64,000 nt of DNA from Xenopus tropicalis (lineage: Eukaryota; Chordata; Amphibia; Anura; Pipidae), in NCBI RefSeq assembly GCF_000004195.4, contig NC_030678.2, forward strand, positions 37,367,701-37,431,700, given 5' to 3'. Under the pieces are notes generated by a model. It saw only the letters and a program-made list of their open reading frames with translations. It ran no database searches and was not told the DNA's origin. Of the stretch, positions 11,906 to 24,805 are shown in pieces; position 1 is the stretch's first letter; each line of letters begins with the position of its first letter. Made by a program: the position numbers and the translations under genes.

Positions 11906-12279
11906 TGCCCCTCACACCATTTGCATGGCCTGCATGGTTAAATTGATCCCAACAATGTGGCCCCAACAGAGTGCTACCTCTGTCTGATTAAGCCCTCCCA
12001 CACACACTCACTAACCTCTCCTCCTTTACTGATTAGAGGGAAAGGGAACACCGTCCACACAATGTGCTGCCAAAGCTACAACTGGCCAATGAATTCTGCA
12101 AAAATAATCTAAATATACATTTATATTTCTCTGCTAAATGCTATTGCAGATGAAGAATCAAGGCTTGAAAATAAATGGATAAGACTAATATACATGTAGC
12201 TTCATGTTAGAAGATAAATCACAGATTAAAAGCAAAGTTATTCTATAGTAATCAAAAGTAAAAAGACCCGGAGAGCAAT

Positions 12280-12466
12280 ATTGGCTATTAGGCTGCCTCT
12301 ATGCATACTGTCAGCTTACAGGAGGCTTTATTTGGTTATTCAACCAAAACTTGCCCCCAAGTCAGGAATTCAAAAATAACTACCTGGTTTGGGGACACTG
12401 AGAGCAATATCCAAGGGGTTGGGGAGCAACATGTTGCCCCTGAGTCACTGGTTGGGGATCACTGGC
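12280..12466 (+). mobile_element. probable hAT-MITE R, right half
   Basis: Contains 'aaccaaaacttgcccccaag', 'aggaattcaaaaataa' and 'ggagcaacatgttgcccc', and ends gttggggatcactg. The same segments occur inverted in the copy at 14123. The CAGTGATCCCCAAC terminus resembles hAT ends; the left end is absent. Confidence 0.55.
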
Positions 12467-13512
12467 CTATGGTATGACAGCAACTTTAGTCACATTTTAA
12501 AACATTGTAATATTTTAACTTATGTGCTAAAAAACTGTAGAAATGATCTTTTATGAAAAGCACATGTATTATATAATTTTTATTTTCAGATTCCTTTTTT
12601 AACCTCAAATACCAAATAGCATATTTTAATGGGTAAGGAAAGAGAATTCCAGCTTAAGATACATACCCAGCGGGATACAACAAAACAAACATTCTGCTAT
12701 CCTCACAGAAAGCATAGTAATTATAAAAAATACCATTTAAGTGGTCGCAAAAAATAGAACACATTAAACAGCTTAAAAGAGAAAAAGACCCAAGACTCCA
12801 CTTTGAGATTTATTTTATTTACTTTCTGCAGGTTGAATGGATTTGGATTCAGTGAATTCCGGACACATCAGAATATTAATTTACGTAGTAAGCAAACTTT
12901 TTTGCGAGTATAGTGTCATGGCGAAATTTGCAGTTTCACCAGCAGCAAATTTTTTCTTGAATCTGTGGTAGACTTTATCCATTTGTTTTGTTTTCCCAAA
13001 AAACCTTTGCATCCATTTGCACCAGAAAAAAAAACACAGGAAGCACCCCCTGCCTTTCCCATCAACAAGTCCGATCAGAACCCTCCCCTTGTCTATTTAA
13101 GAAACAGTCCAGGTGATGTGTCTGTAAGAAATCAGTGTGCCTTTTTTCTAAAGTACATTTGTAGCATGTGAAAAGAAGCTTTTCTATATACAGTATATGT
13201 TATTGAAGAGCAAAAATGCCTTAACTGTAATTTAATTTCTCCTTCCCTTTGACTCCAATGTATTTTGATGAAATTTTAGCTTTTTTACAATTTTTTCCAG
13301 TGAAGCAGAATGGGCCAGTTTCGCTTATCAATTAATTACTTTCCAGAAGTTCTCAATGTTAGATTTTAGACATCGACGTAGAGTTTAAACAGTATTAGCT
13401 AACAACATCATTTTCTAATTATTGTTAATGTGGAGTTGAGCAATTGTGTATAAGAAGGCTACACTAGAAGATTGTGTATTTCACTCAGAACCTTGTTGTA
13501 AAAGGTAAAGGG
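12467..13512. other. unassigned sequence with a decayed A-like relic
   Basis: Pieces at about 12915-12960 (catggcgaaatttgcagttt) and 13290-13335 (agtgaagcagaatgggccag) resemble internal and terminal parts of family A, separated by unrelated sequence. No gene. Confidence 0.4.
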
Positions 13513-13520
13513 TTTGTCAG

Positions 13521-13765
13521 TAGTGATAACTGAATCTGTCCCGCAAAAATTGGCGAAATGCATTTGTTGCGGGATTTTTTTGCCAGCGTTCTTTTTATGT
13601 GACCACGCCATTTTTTTCCACAACTACTGCCCAATTTGGCGCGTGACGCACAACAAATTTTTCCACAGCGAATTTTCACGGAAGTTTCGTGAAACAATTT
13701 GCCAATGCCAAAATATGGAAATTCGCTGCGAATCCATGCCTGGCAAAAAAAATCGCTCATCACTA
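13521..13765 (-). mobile_element. hAT-MITE A, perfect TSD
   Basis: Starts tagtgataactgaatctgtc and ends aatcgctcatcacta. The TSD tttgtcag is exact at 13513-13520 and 13766-13773. The interior has 'gaatccatgcctggc', the family landmark. Confidence 0.92.
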
Positions 13766-13773
13766 TTTGTCAG

Positions 13774-14122
13774 GCCTGATGCTGAATGATGACAATATTT
13801 GAAAACACTGGAACTATTTCATAATAGACAATTAAGCATTGATATAACATCCTCAGTGGGGCTACATGCATGTATGTTAGAGAACTATTTTGAAGCATAA
13901 TAACCAAGTAGTCATTGAAGGAAAACTGTCAATTGCTGTGAATGGTACTGGCATCATAATTAGTTTCCCTGCCATGACTTTTTCTTTCAAGCTTTTCCTA
14001 ATGTCCTGCCCATCTTAATAAACCTATTATGACCCTTAATTATCATATATATATATACCATAAAAAAAATCACCAATTATTTTCAAATTCTTATCTGTCA
14101 GTGGCTTTTCATCCCCTTTAAG
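13774..14122. other. unassigned sequence
   Basis: Only a short TA run at 14046-14058 stands out. Confidence 0.45.
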
Positions 14123-14378
14123 GCAGTGATCCCCAACTAGTGGCTCGTGAGCAACATGTTGCTCACCAAGGCCACCTTGGATGTTGCTCCCAGTGGCCTC
14201 AAAGCAGGTTTCAATTTCTGGTAAGGAGGCAAGCTTTGGTTGCATAAAAACCCTGTGTAATTGCCAAACAGAGCCTTCTGTAGGCTGCCAGTCAACATTG
14301 GGACTATTAAGTAGCCAAATATAGCTCTTATTGGCACCCCCAGGAACCCTTTTAAAGCTTGTGTTGCTCCCCAAATGA
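14123..14378 (-). mobile_element. probable hAT-MITE R
   Basis: Starts cagtgatccccaactagtgg and runs through 'gcaacatgttgctcaccaag' and 'gcaagctttggttgcataaa' to 'gtgttgctccccaa'. The distal terminus is lost, where an A-like segment abuts. Open frames on the minus strand here have no domain. Confidence 0.55.
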
Positions 14379-14600
14379 CGTGTGTCAAAAAGATTCGCAA
14401 AACGGTGAAAAATTAACAAAACAGAAAATGTTGCTTGCAAAAAAATTGGCATGAGCATAAAAAAATGACGTGTGCAACAAATTTTTTTGACACGCATCAT
14501 ATTTTTGACATGTACAACAGTTTTTTATGCTCGTTTTTTTTGTTGTGTGTGTCAATTAATTTTTCATTCTTTTGCGTGCTCAATTGTCACCATTGATAAT
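14379..14600. mobile_element. hAT-MITE A relic, both ends lost
   Basis: Internal A-type blocks (tgacgtgtgtcaaaaagatt, acaaatttttttgacacgc) without recognisable termini. Confidence 0.4.
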
Positions 14601-14744
14601 ATAAGTATTTAATTTACATTTAGTGTTTAGCAAAACTGGCGTGCTTTGCGTCACTGAAAAATTTGCAAAAACCACAGTAAAAATCAGAAAACTGCAAAAC
14701 TTCACTAAAATGCATTAAAGTCAACGGAAAGGCAAAATTACATA

Positions 14745-15268
14745 CTGTATATACAGTATAAGCCTAGTTTTTCAGCACCCAAAATGTGCTGAAAAAGTCA
14801 CCCTCGGCTTATACTCGAGTCGGGTGCCATGGGTCCCTCTAGACTAGCACCCTCTCTCCTTTGTGTGCAAATTAGGCCACCTGCAACCAGACCTCCAGTG
14901 CCCTGGCCTAGGCTCCCACTAGCAATACTTATTTACCCTTACATCCCTCCGGGACTGGGTCTGCTGCCAGTTTGCCAATGTGCAATGAGCGTGGGGTAGT
15001 ACTCATATTGTTTTTGTTGCCCCTCTTCTCCGCTTACAGAGCTAGTTTACTGTTTTTCTTTGAAATAAATATTGAAAAACATATACCCCACTGATGCCTC
15101 AATTAATGTAATTTTATTGGTATTTATTTTGATTATTAAAACTTAGCAGTAGCTGCTGCATTTCCCACCCTAGGCTTATACTCAAGTCAATAAGTTTTTC
15201 CAGTTTTCTTAGGTAAAATTAGGTACCTTGGCTTATATTCGGATCGGCTTATACTCGAGTATATACGG
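14745..15268. mobile_element. TA-flanked element F, 524 bp
   Basis: Flanked by TA (14743-14744 and 15269-15270). Left end ctgtatatacagtataagcc is slightly mutated; right end is ggcttatactcgagtatata then cgg. A hairpin near the left end (cagcacccaaaatgtgctg) and the block 'ttttccagttttcttaggta' are shared with the 1.14-kb F copy at 28523. The TA duplication suggests Tc1/mariner-type mobilisation. No transposase frame. Confidence 0.75.
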
Positions 15269-15295
15269 TAATTACATGGAGTTTAAAAATGAATT

Positions 15296-15500
15296 AAACT
15301 TTAAATAAACCCCTAAGAATTGTTTTGCCTCCAATAAGGATAAAGTACAAGGCGTAGTTTTATTATTACAGAGAAAAGGAAAAATGTTTTAAAATTTTGA
15401 ATTATTTAATTTAAATGGAGTCAATGGGAGATGACCTTCCCCTAATTCGGAGATTTCTGGATAACAGGTTTCCAATAATTGATCCCATACCTGTGCCAGA
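15296..15500. repeat. palindromic repeat E, partial
   Basis: Shares 'atggagtcaatgggagatga', 'ccttcccctaattcggag' and 'tctggataacaggtttcc' with the E copy at 51339; ends 'gatcccatacctgtgc'. Confidence 0.65.
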
Positions 15501-16749
15501 AATCACAGGAACAAGAATGCATGAAACAAGTTCACACAGACACAGTCATGCAAGCACTACACAATTATACACTTTGGCTTTTATTCTTCCACAGAATAGT
15601 AAGCCTTACAGGAACTTGGTTTGCTTTTTGATGGGATAGTATTGCTTTTTATTGCTTTTTAAAAATGATCTATCACTACACAATTAAAATGTCTTGCTTA
15701 TCCAAGAGAGTTACCTACTTTACCTACTCTTCAACTCCCCCATTTTATTTTTATATGACTATCATGTTATTCCTTACACTCACACTTAATTCAGTTTGCT
15801 CAATACATGGTTTAGGCCAATACCTGTAATTCACATTTTGAGTTCTTGATAATAATTAAAGTTAGTTTTTTGTAATCTACAAAGGGTACACTAGTCACAA
15901 ATCATAATTTTCCAGTTACCATGTAGTCATTTCAGATTGTCCACCTTCCTCAAGGACCCCAGACCCAGTTAGGTTACCCACTAACCTTACTGACTGCATC
16001 TTTAAATTACCTCAGGGGCTCATAGTCAACCCATGGTGATAATTCAACACACAAAAAAGGGAGGGAGGGATGCTGTTCTGTGTCTGGTTCCCCTTTGCGC
16101 TATAAAGATCTAGTAAGTCAGTTGCCGGTACCATGCACTAACGCCTAATGCCAGGACACCCTTGACCAATCAAATCCAATCATGGGGGTGGGAAAGGGAA
16201 ATGGAAAATAGGACAGTAACAAATATACAGGGGCTTTTTAAGTGAATACATTACAAACCTTTCTTTTTTTATCTTTGTTTACTAGATTTACTCCAGCAAC
16301 AACCCTACAGTCTAGTCTGAAACAGCAGTGACCTTGGCCTCAATGACAAACTGAGATCTGCAAATGTATATATACATATTGCTTGTGTTACTGGCTGTCA
16401 GTATTTATATGCATTGTGTGGCTCATTCAGCCTACTCTGATAAATAAAGCACAATAGTGAGCATGGACACAAGGGAACCCTGGAATTAACACCAGCCTTC
16501 ACCTGCCAATAATTCCAAGAATCCCTTAGCAAGTTGCATCTATACATAAGACTCAATCTCATCCAATGATTTGAATGTTAATGCTGTTATTAGTGACACA
16601 TGTTGTTGTGACACCATTCACTCACAAATGCAGTAAGAAATCATGAGCCAAAGCTTGATTTGCCAAAGAACGCACTCATGCATCTGCATTGGTGAACCAA
16701 ACACAAGTTGCCAGGCTTGTTACCTAAAATCTGTATTCTGAGTAAAAAC
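15501..16749. other. unassigned sequence
   Basis: No gene or clear repeat family. A CCAAT/TATA-like spacing near 16090-16180 is not strong enough to call a promoter. Confidence 0.45.
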
Positions 16750-16757
16750 TTGACTTT

Positions 16758-17019
16758 TAGTGATGGGCAATTTTTTTCACCAGGCATGGATTTGCAGTGA
16801 ATTTCTGCATTTTGCCATTGGTGAATTGTTTGCCAAAATGGCGTGGTCACATCAAAATGGGCACAGTTGCGTAAAAAAAAAAAAACACTGGCGACAAAAA
16901 AAAAAAAAGACAATGCCAAAAAAAAGACGCAGTTGACAAAAAAAGATGCTGTGACAAAAAAAGAAATGTGTTTCTTGAATTTTTCGGCGAACCAAAACGG
17001 GCAGATTTGGTAATCACTA
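16758..17019 (+). mobile_element. hAT-MITE A, full length, diverged
   Basis: Starts tagtgatgggcaattttttt, then 'caccaggcatggatttgcag'; ends gggcagatttggtaatcacta. Flanks ttgacttt and atgacaat match at 5 of 8 positions, a decayed TSD. A-rich internal blocks replace the GC-rich array seen at 4302. Confidence 0.75.
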
Positions 17020-17027
17020 ATGACAAT

Positions 17028-18256
17028 TTGTAGTAGTATATCAACACAGAGCACTGTGTTTCAAGTCCTACAGTGTGCCATTGTGTAATGTTCATGGAGA
17101 TGTACTGTAAATCATTTCTTGTATTTAAAAAGTGCAGTAAATTCTTGAAGTTTAAGAAACTAATTTTAAAATGAAACTGGGATTCTAAAGGATCAATATG
17201 AGGACTCATTTCTATGCCATTCTTAATTTGCAAAGAGATTTCAATTCATGCACATTGTCAAAGGGTTACCACAGGCCAATAGTTTAGAACTGGTTTAAGC
17301 TTACAAAGGGTATAGATTAAGACAGTGAAGCAAAACTAAGCAGTTGTGTCATGAACAAATAAGGCACCTATTGATTCAATTACAGATAACCTCCAATAGC
17401 CCTACAAACCCAAATAGTTTTGCTTTGGAATGCCACTGGATTGCATATAATGTTTTCTTTTAATGTAAGTTTATCATAAATTATAAATTCACTAACTTCT
17501 ATAATAAGTCAAAAAATTCATTTCAAAATGGTGTTAGGACACTGAAACACTTCCCTTGCTTCTATTAAATAATCTGTTAAATAATCTTTTGTATTTAAAA
17601 TTAGTTTTTTAGAATGCAGTAGAATATAAAGCAGAAAGCATAAACCTGTTTAAAAAGAGGAACATTATTACAATAATGTTTGTTAAAAATAACAAAGTAA
17701 ACTTGCATATGTAATACACATAGGAAATTAGTCCAGTAATTAAATTTGTGCCGCGCACATTTGCTATTTTTATACGTACAGGTCACTGTGTAAAAGTACA
17801 ACTTTTTGTGCACTTTGCACAATTCACTGCACTTTGTAAATTAGGCCTAGGGGGGAGCTTTAAATATTAAGTTGTTGTATGCCTAGGAGCCTATACTATT
17901 TATTACTTAGCCAATGTGAAACACTTTTATCCAAATAGGTTTAACAGGACAGCTTCAGCAAATATGCATAAAGTCCCCTACCCTGTTACATCCCCCCAAA
18001 GTAGTGACAACAGAGGGAAGATGTTTGGAATCTGCTAATGACTAAAGATACCTACAGAGTAGCTTCCTAGAATTTTTGAAACACTTAACTAATTTTAAGT
18101 CCCTTTCCTATTCAATCATTTGTGGGATATTTTTGTGAGGGACCTGGTTAACCAAAAGGTGATAGCAGGGGGCTAGTCAATTAGGAGCAGCAAGTGTGTG
18201 CTGACAGATGCTTTCATATGCAGTGGGATGGTATCCAGTTGTTATATACTGTAAAC
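17028..18256. other. unassigned AT-rich sequence
   Basis: A segment at 17800-17850 (gtgcactttgcacaattcac) resembles 22385-22400 and may be an unclassified dispersed repeat. No gene. Confidence 0.4.
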
Positions 18257-18455
18257 CAGGGATCCCCAACCTTTTTTACCCGTGGGCAAAATTTCAATGA
18301 AAAAAAGCTGGGGAGCAACATAAGCACAAAAACTTTCCTAGTAGGTGACCAATAAGGACTCTGATTGGTTAATTAGTTGCCCAATGTGGACTACTAGATG
18401 CTCTATTTAGCAGTACATGTGGTCTTTATTCCTCCAATTCCTTTATTCCTGTTAT
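18257..18455 (+). mobile_element. probable hAT-MITE R, left half
   Basis: Starts cagggatccccaacc, followed by 'ctggggagcaacataagcac' and 'ggactctgattggtta'. The right terminus is lost where an A copy begins. Confidence 0.55.
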
Positions 18456-18461
18456 CATTAC

Positions 18462-18650
18462 TTGCGCCCAATTTGACGCAACTGCACCCTTTTTTTGCCA
18501 CAACCAATTTGTCACACGACAACAAAAATTCTGTGCGCCGAATTTTTTGCAGGCGAATTTTCACGGAAGTTTTGTGAAACAATTCGCCAATGGCTAAATG
18601 CGGAAATTCTCTGTGAATCCATGTCTGGCGAAAAAATTCACTCATCACTA
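18462..18650 (-). mobile_element. hAT-MITE A, one end missing
   Basis: Carries 'gaattttcacggaagttttg' and 'gaatccatgtctggc' and ends ttcactcatcacta. The other terminus is absent. Confidence 0.75.
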
Positions 18651-18765
18651 ATTGTGTATTATTATTCTGTAAAGTATTATGTATTTTCAATTTACCTGTA
18701 TGTACAAATATACTAAAGTATTTAGTAACTAAAGCAGTTAGATTATCATTGAGACTAGCTTATCA

Positions 18766-19112
18766 TTGAGCTTATTGATCAACATTCATATTTTATTTTT
18801 ACTGCAATTTTTTGCAATAAACACACGAATTATGGTTTTAAAAATTTTAAATTTAGATGCAATCAGTTAAAAAAAAAAAAAAACTTGAATGTAAAACATC
18901 AGCATCTGAAAGCGTGCAAGGTCCTGCAGAAGTCAATGGGAGCTGTCCTAGACAAAATGAAAACTATTCAATTCAAGTTTTTTTATTTTTTTGAGCTTGT
19001 AGACCCAATAAAAATGATGAGGAAAATACAAATTCAGGGGATTCAAGCTTTTTCAGTTTTATTATATCATTTGTTTTATATTCAGAATTTTGTAAAAAAT
19101 AAGCAAACATTC
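18766..19112. mobile_element. MITE C copy
   Basis: Begins 'cttattgatcaacattcata'; contains 'cttgaatgtaaaacatcagc' and 'agtcaatgggagctgtccta'; ends near 'aaataagcaaacattc'. It also shares 'aaaatgatgagg' (inverted) with the copy at 8684. A 14-bp poly(A) lies inside. Confidence 0.6.
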
Positions 19113-20140
19113 TAGTTGTATAACATTTCAAGCATCATAAAAAATACAAAAATGTAAAATGTGGAAAAATAATTATCTATATGTTGTACCTAAAACATTC
19201 ATATACTTTTATTTATTCATATAGTTTTTTCACCCTTTTTTAATCTCCTTTTATCCCCTGCCTTTACCCTTCCACACAGATGCTGTAGCTATCAATAAAA
19301 ATGAATGATAAAGTGACAAAACATGCAGGTAGATGACATCAGGATCTATTCAAACATACAAAGAAACTTTAGACTTTTGAAAAAGTTTCTTTGCAAAGTT
19401 AAAAAAACGTATCTATTGATAGCAACTTAAAATTGCTATATGAAAAAAACTGGAAAAATCCAAATCCAACCCTGAATTTTTTTTACAAGAATGATTTTCA
19501 CATCTGGTTAATATATTTTACGCATATTCTGTACCAAATAAAATGCACAGTGTATTCCTAGAGAATTGAAAGAAAGTTTTGACATTGGAGTTGATAGATG
19601 AGGTTATGTCTGATTTATAGAGAGAAAATTGTGCATCTTCTACACGAAAAGCTACTGCATTAAAGTAGAAATATAACATAGCATACATAGCGCGAAGATC
19701 ATGGGGGAAATCAAAAGAACTAGGAATGACAGGTATTTTATTATGGAAAATCAGATGGTGTCTTGGTTTATGTTACTTTTTTCTTATCAAAGCAATGAAG
19801 AAGAAAGTATTAGTCAGACCCCAGATAATTGATAACTTAGTTTAGGGGCTACTGGAAGATACAGATTTAATTTATATTTAAAATACAAGACAGAATAAAA
19901 GTAATAAAAAGGAAGCTGGCCTATATCTATAAAATGCTGCCTTTAGACAAAGCACACTGCATTTTTACCTGCACTTTTCATATACAGTGTATATGCTTAT
20001 AAAAATTATGCCTCTGTGAATTTTACTCTGTTATCTAGGATTCAAATGTGGGATTTGGGAATCAACAGTACTGTATGCAGAATAAACTAACCTCATGTAT
20101 GTACATGGTGCTGTTGTGTTATGCCAATAATTGTGACAAC
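19113..20140. other. unassigned AT-rich sequence
   Basis: No gene or recognised repeat. Confidence 0.45.
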
Positions 20141-20284
20141 TAGTGATGGGTGAAATAATTTGGAGGCCATGGATTTGCAGCAAGTTTCGACATTGGTGTT
20201 TTTTTTTTGCGAAACGGGCGTCAAAATTCACAGTGGAAAAAATTCACCTACCATCAAAAAAATTGTCACCCGAGCCAAAAAAAT
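20141..20284 (+). mobile_element. hAT-MITE A, left half
   Basis: Starts tagtgatgggtgaaataatt, then 'ccatggatttgcagcaag'. Truncated about 144 bases in. The following 310 bases to 20595 are unassigned. Confidence 0.65.
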
Positions 20285-20595
20285 GTTGCTTTCCATTCTG
20301 TATACCCCCATCTGTGTAGAACTGGCACCAAGTGTATCCTGGATCTTTTTGTTCCTTCTCCCCTTGTACTTAGTCCAAAGTCTAGAAAAGGGCCTCGGGC
20401 AGCCATTTAGGCATTTTGCTTCTATATTAATGAGCATTTGTGACTTTTGAGTTCTCAGATACACTTTGGTTCAATCAAGAGAACACAACAAAAATCAATA
20501 TTTTTTTTTTAAATGGCAAAGAATTCACACAACTGATTTATAGGTTTCTGGTTGGTAGATAGCATTACTGACTAATGGGGAACATGTTCTACGAT

Positions 20596-21186
20596 GGGGC
20601 TGATTTACTAAGACACAAATTCGAATCCGAATTGGAAAAATTCCGATTGGAAAACGAATATTTTGCGTCTTTTTCGTATTTTATTGCGATTTTTTTCGGC
20701 GCCTTTACGACTTCTCGGAAATTGTCGCGACTTTTTCATTACCAATACGATTTTCACGAAAAAACTCGAGTTTTTCGTAGCCATTACAATTCGCTCGTAT
20801 CTTGTCGCGACTTTTTCGTATTGAGCGCTCGTAAGCGGCGGGCGAAACTTTCAGACTTAGCATGATTTTGGAAGCCTCCCATAGGACTCAATGGCACCCT
20901 GCAGCTCCAACCTGGCCCAAGAAAAGTCACCATACTGAAGCTTTAATGAATCTGAATGCTACGAAAAAATCGCAACATTTTGCGCAACTTTCGGAATGGC
21001 TACGAAAAAGGCGCGACTTTTCGCGCAAGTTTTAACGCTACGAAAAAATCGCCAGATTTTACGCAACATTCGGATGGCAACGAAAAAGTCTCGATAATTT
21101 TCCGAAAAAATCGCCAAATACCAATCATTATGAAAAAAACGCAATCGGACGCATTCGGCCGGTTCGTGAGTAAGTAAATGGGCCCC
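20596..21186. mobile_element. MITE B, full length
   Basis: Starts ggggctgatttactaagaca and ends gtaagtaaatgggcccc. Flanking gat and tat are a degraded 3-bp TSD. One inverted copy of the 52-bp core unit sits at about 20876-20935. Confidence 0.8.
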
Positions 21187-21189
21187 TAT

Positions 21190-21350
21190 GTGTTGGCCAA
21201 TCTGTGCTTGTTAGTCAGTCCATTGCCTCTCACATACGGATGGATTGTCTATAACATGACTTTGTACACTCATGGTTGTGAAACTTATTGTTTGTTTTCT
21301 CTCAACCTTGTATAAATGCTGAGAAATAAAAAGATTTTTCTTTAAAAAAA
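21190..21350 (+). repeat. possible LINE 3' tail
   Basis: Ends 'gagaaataaaaagatttttc' followed by an A-rich tract, as expected of a retrotransposed 3' terminus. The layout is similar to 30800-30845. No TSD found. Tentative. Confidence 0.3.
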
Positions 21351-21355
21351 AATAA

Positions 21356-21600
21356 AAAATTGCGAAACAGCAAGAAAATTCACGAAATGACTTGCGCTCA
21401 ATTGTGACATAACTGCACCTTTTTTGACACAACCACTCCCAATTGTGACATAACCGCACCTTTTTTTGACACAACCGCTCCCAATTTGACGCGTGCCAGA
21501 AAATTTTTCCACTGCAAATTTTCACAAAAGTTTTCACCAATGACGAAATGCGGAAATTCGCTGCGAATCCATCCCTGGCGAAAAAATTCGCTCATCACTA
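21356..21600 (-). mobile_element. hAT-MITE A, one end missing
   Basis: Contains two near-identical internal units (acataactgcacctttttt and acataaccgcaccttttttt), the landmark 'gaatccatccctggcg', and the end ttcgctcatcacta. Confidence 0.75.
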
Positions 21601-24079
21601 CGGAGAAGCCCACTCTATGCAATGGGACATATTAGTTTATTATTTTTGGGCAAATTCGGTTGACTTTCATGAGAACTCAGTTTCATGAGAAAATCAATTC
21701 AACAGAAGCTTCTTGCCAGCTTTGAGCACCGACAGAAGACAACTGACATGAGATTAAAATAATAAAAATATGAAACGGGTACTAGGGATTTCTCGGTGGA
21801 GAAAACACAATGTTATAAATCTGTCCTCAAGTTTTTTGTGAGTTGCTTTGCTCTCTCCCTGATTTTGTAGCTACCAGTAGCTTGCCTGTAATGAGCTGTC
21901 CATGGCAGGGATTAGAACTGTCAATTACAGGGTGCCCTTTGCTAACTGTAGTCTCTTAGACCTGGAAAATCTTCATATAAATAGTAGAAGGCAAATTTAA
22001 GGTCAGTCTAACAGGATCATTTACAACTGCTTAGTGCAGTTTTAGTACAAAAATCTTTGATTCATTTAAGGTATTTAAAAGCATCAAAAGACGCTCTATG
22101 TACCTCTGTATAGTTGAGCTTGGCACTGTATCGTCCATCCTGTCTTCTGTTTCAAATTGTGCACCTCTGAGAATGGGGGTAGCTTAAGGGTCCCAAAAAT
22201 GCAATACAAAAGAATCCATCACAGATGTCATTTAAAGCAACAAAATCAACACAATCCAGCACAGATAATTTTCAGAGTAAATGCAAGTGCAGCCACAATT
22301 AGTGCAGCGCCACCTCAGTCCTACTACACTGGAATTGTTGGAAAAAACACTGCATTGTGGATCAAAAACATGATGAAATTGCACTTTGCACATTGCACAA
22401 TGCGCTCATTTTTATTAATAAATGATTACTAAATGGTAGGAAATGTTTACAGGAACACTCCTGGTGCAACCTACGGGCAGAGCTCCTAAATATTCAGCAT
22501 GTGGAATTAGTTGACCATTACCTTGGAATGCTGAAAAAACTTCCAAAGTGTTTATAGTGTGTGCAGATTGCAATGTACATATAATGCCTGAGGTGCAAAA
22601 CAATAGTACTTTTTTCCAGTTCTGAGCAGGAATTAACAAGGTATCCAATACAGAAATTAGACTTTTTAAAAAGAAATTGTGAGCGTTGACCTGCTGCTAT
22701 TTAACCTTTTGTACTGGGCATTTTCTTTCATTGGGCTCCCAGCAATACAGTCCATTATCAGAGGTGTCAACCCTGGGAGACTGTGTCCCGGGGGATTGTT
22801 GTGGCATGCAGAGTGCACCCCCAATATCCTCTGGGCTTGTGTTGTTTGACATCATCATCACAATGCGTCATGAAATTCTCACTGTGTCTGCTCTTAAAGG
22901 CTATTGGGAGACCACGGAGTGGGTGGGATTTTTGTGAGACTCATGATTAATTCAGGAGACTTGACAGCTCTGCATTATGTGCAATTGATTGGTGGAACCA
23001 TGTTCACTTACCCTTTCCTCAGAAAATCTAGTGAGACCTGCAAGAAAGCTTTTATGTCCCAACTAATTACAATACACCTCTGCCTGAATCATTTTCCTAT
23101 AGGAGTGGCAGCTAGAAGTAGTATGTACACAAAACAAAGAGAAATTGTGAGTGCTTGGTCTAACCCACACTGTAGCCTGTAGCAGTGACCAGCAGCAATT
23201 TTTTTTACCCCCCCCTTATAAAAAAATAAATAAATTATAAATGTCCAGTAGATTTAATTAAAAATGTAATTGCAAATAAAATAATTATAAGTCTGTTTAT
23301 ATTTTCTGCTGTACTTGATCTGATTATTAAAACAATAAAGCAGACATGAGCTGATTCACAGGTATTGCAGAGAATTGATTTTTGCTTCATTGTCTCAATG
23401 ACCAGGATTGGTTATACTGTTTTTGGTTGTAGGATCCCTTTAAGTTGTACATCAGATTCTTTACAAGGTTAAAGTATTTAATTTTAAGGCAGTCACCTTC
23501 TTTATTCTGAGACCCTCAGGGCAATTTTGCTTTATGTTTTGTGCAGTCAGAAGTACAGAAGCTTCAATAAATGGATTGAGAAAAATAATGCAGATATTTT
23601 GTTGTTCCGGCACAATGGGTGCCCTGGTAGTTCAAGAAATGCTTTTCAAAGTGGTCATTATTCCTACATTATATCACAAGGCCTGTGATCTCAGCAATGC
23701 AAAGGACAAAAAGGCAGAAGTGGTTTTAATTATAATGCCTGGTGATGACTCTCTGTACTTTGGATGAGTTATTTTGTTTAACTTTGTGACATAAGTAATA
23801 TGTAATGGACATTCATTCACAAATAAAAATGTTATGCATTGTTACACTGGTATTGTTATACACTTAACTTAAGGCCATACCTATATACATGGTTTTTTTT
23901 TCATGTTTAAGTGCTTTTAAAGAAAACTTAATTAATTGTGATCCAAATTCACAAGAAGCCCTAGGTAAGAGATCTTATACTTGTAAAAGACATTTGTATA
24001 ACATTATGATAAGGATTTTTTGGTTCTTTTGATCCCAGCATCAAATGTACAGTATGAACATCTAGTAGAGACATGTGCA
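21601..24079. other. unassigned sequence
   Basis: No host exon recognised. An imperfect inverted pair (cagaggtgtcaaccctggga near 22764 and ggagacttgacagctctg near 22955) may delimit a small unclassified MITE. 'gcactttgcacattgcac' (22381) recurs near 17807. Open frames here carry no domain. Confidence 0.4.
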
Positions 24080-24087
24080 ACGGTCAG

Positions 24088-24419
24088 TAGTGATGAGCAA
24101 ATCTGCCCTGTTTAGTGTCGCTGAAAAAATTGCAAAACAGTGAAAAATTCAGGAAACGCGTTTGTCGTGCAACTTCATTGTCGTGCACATCTTTTAGTGA
24201 CTTGACTGTGCCCATTTTGACGTGAGCGCGCCCATTTTTTATTTGACCATGCCCATTTTGACTTAACTGTGCCCAATTTGACAGGACCACAACTCTTTTT
24301 GATGAGTGATTAATTTTTTGCACCGAATTCCTGCGGAAGTTTCACGAAACCAATCGCTAGTGGCGAAATGTGAAAATTTGCAGCAAATTCATGCCTGTGA
24401 AAAAATTAGCTCGTCACTA
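24088..24419 (-). mobile_element. hAT-MITE A, full length
   Basis: Starts tagtgatgagcaaatctgcc and ends ttagctcgtcacta. TSD acggtcag (24080-24087) versus atggtcag (24420-24427), 7 of 8. The interior has a series of tgcccattttgac-type units of about 20 bp. Confidence 0.9.
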
Positions 24420-24527
24420 ATGGTCAGTTAATGCTGTCAGACTCTTTGAAGTGTCTTTTTGAATATCGTACAGTATGTTTCTACCTACTGTATAATCTGG
24501 ATGTTACAACTCATAATTGCACATATA

Positions 24528-24805
24528 GGGGGCCATTTACTAACGCTTGGATTTATTTTTTTTGGATTTAGATTTTTTAGAACTAAAAGTCGCACAAAAA
24601 GTTGCATGTATTTCTACAGATTTACTACAAGACAACAAATCAGAATCGGACAGTTCACATGTAGAAGTTCATGGGCAGATATCTCTTCCCTTTCTTGGAG
24701 GATCCATCTTTGCTTCAAAACTTAAGAGGTTTCCAGATTTTTTGACACTGATTTTTTTGTGTGATAATTCGATAAAATTTTAGTAAATGTCAGACATTCG
24801 TGGAA
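24528..24805 (+). mobile_element. MITE S copy
   Basis: Begins agggggccatttactaacgc and ends near 'ttttagtaaatgtcagac'. Interior 'tttcttggaggatccatctt' and 'gcttcaaaacttaagagg' correspond to the inverted copy at 25434. Non-coding. Confidence 0.55.

Noticed and set aside
13485..13789. Overlapping 91-92 codon frames on both strands
   Set aside because: They coincide with the A copy at 13521-13765, whose ends and TSD are perfect.
22157..23182. Cluster of short frames considered as exons
   Set aside because: No recognisable domain and no consistent splice-site pairing; embedded in sequence with repeat-like motifs.
24150..24175. Possible hammerhead core (ggaaacgcgtttgtc)
   Set aside because: Lies inside an A copy, with no CTGATGA box and no stem II; the likeness to ACGCGT is accidental.
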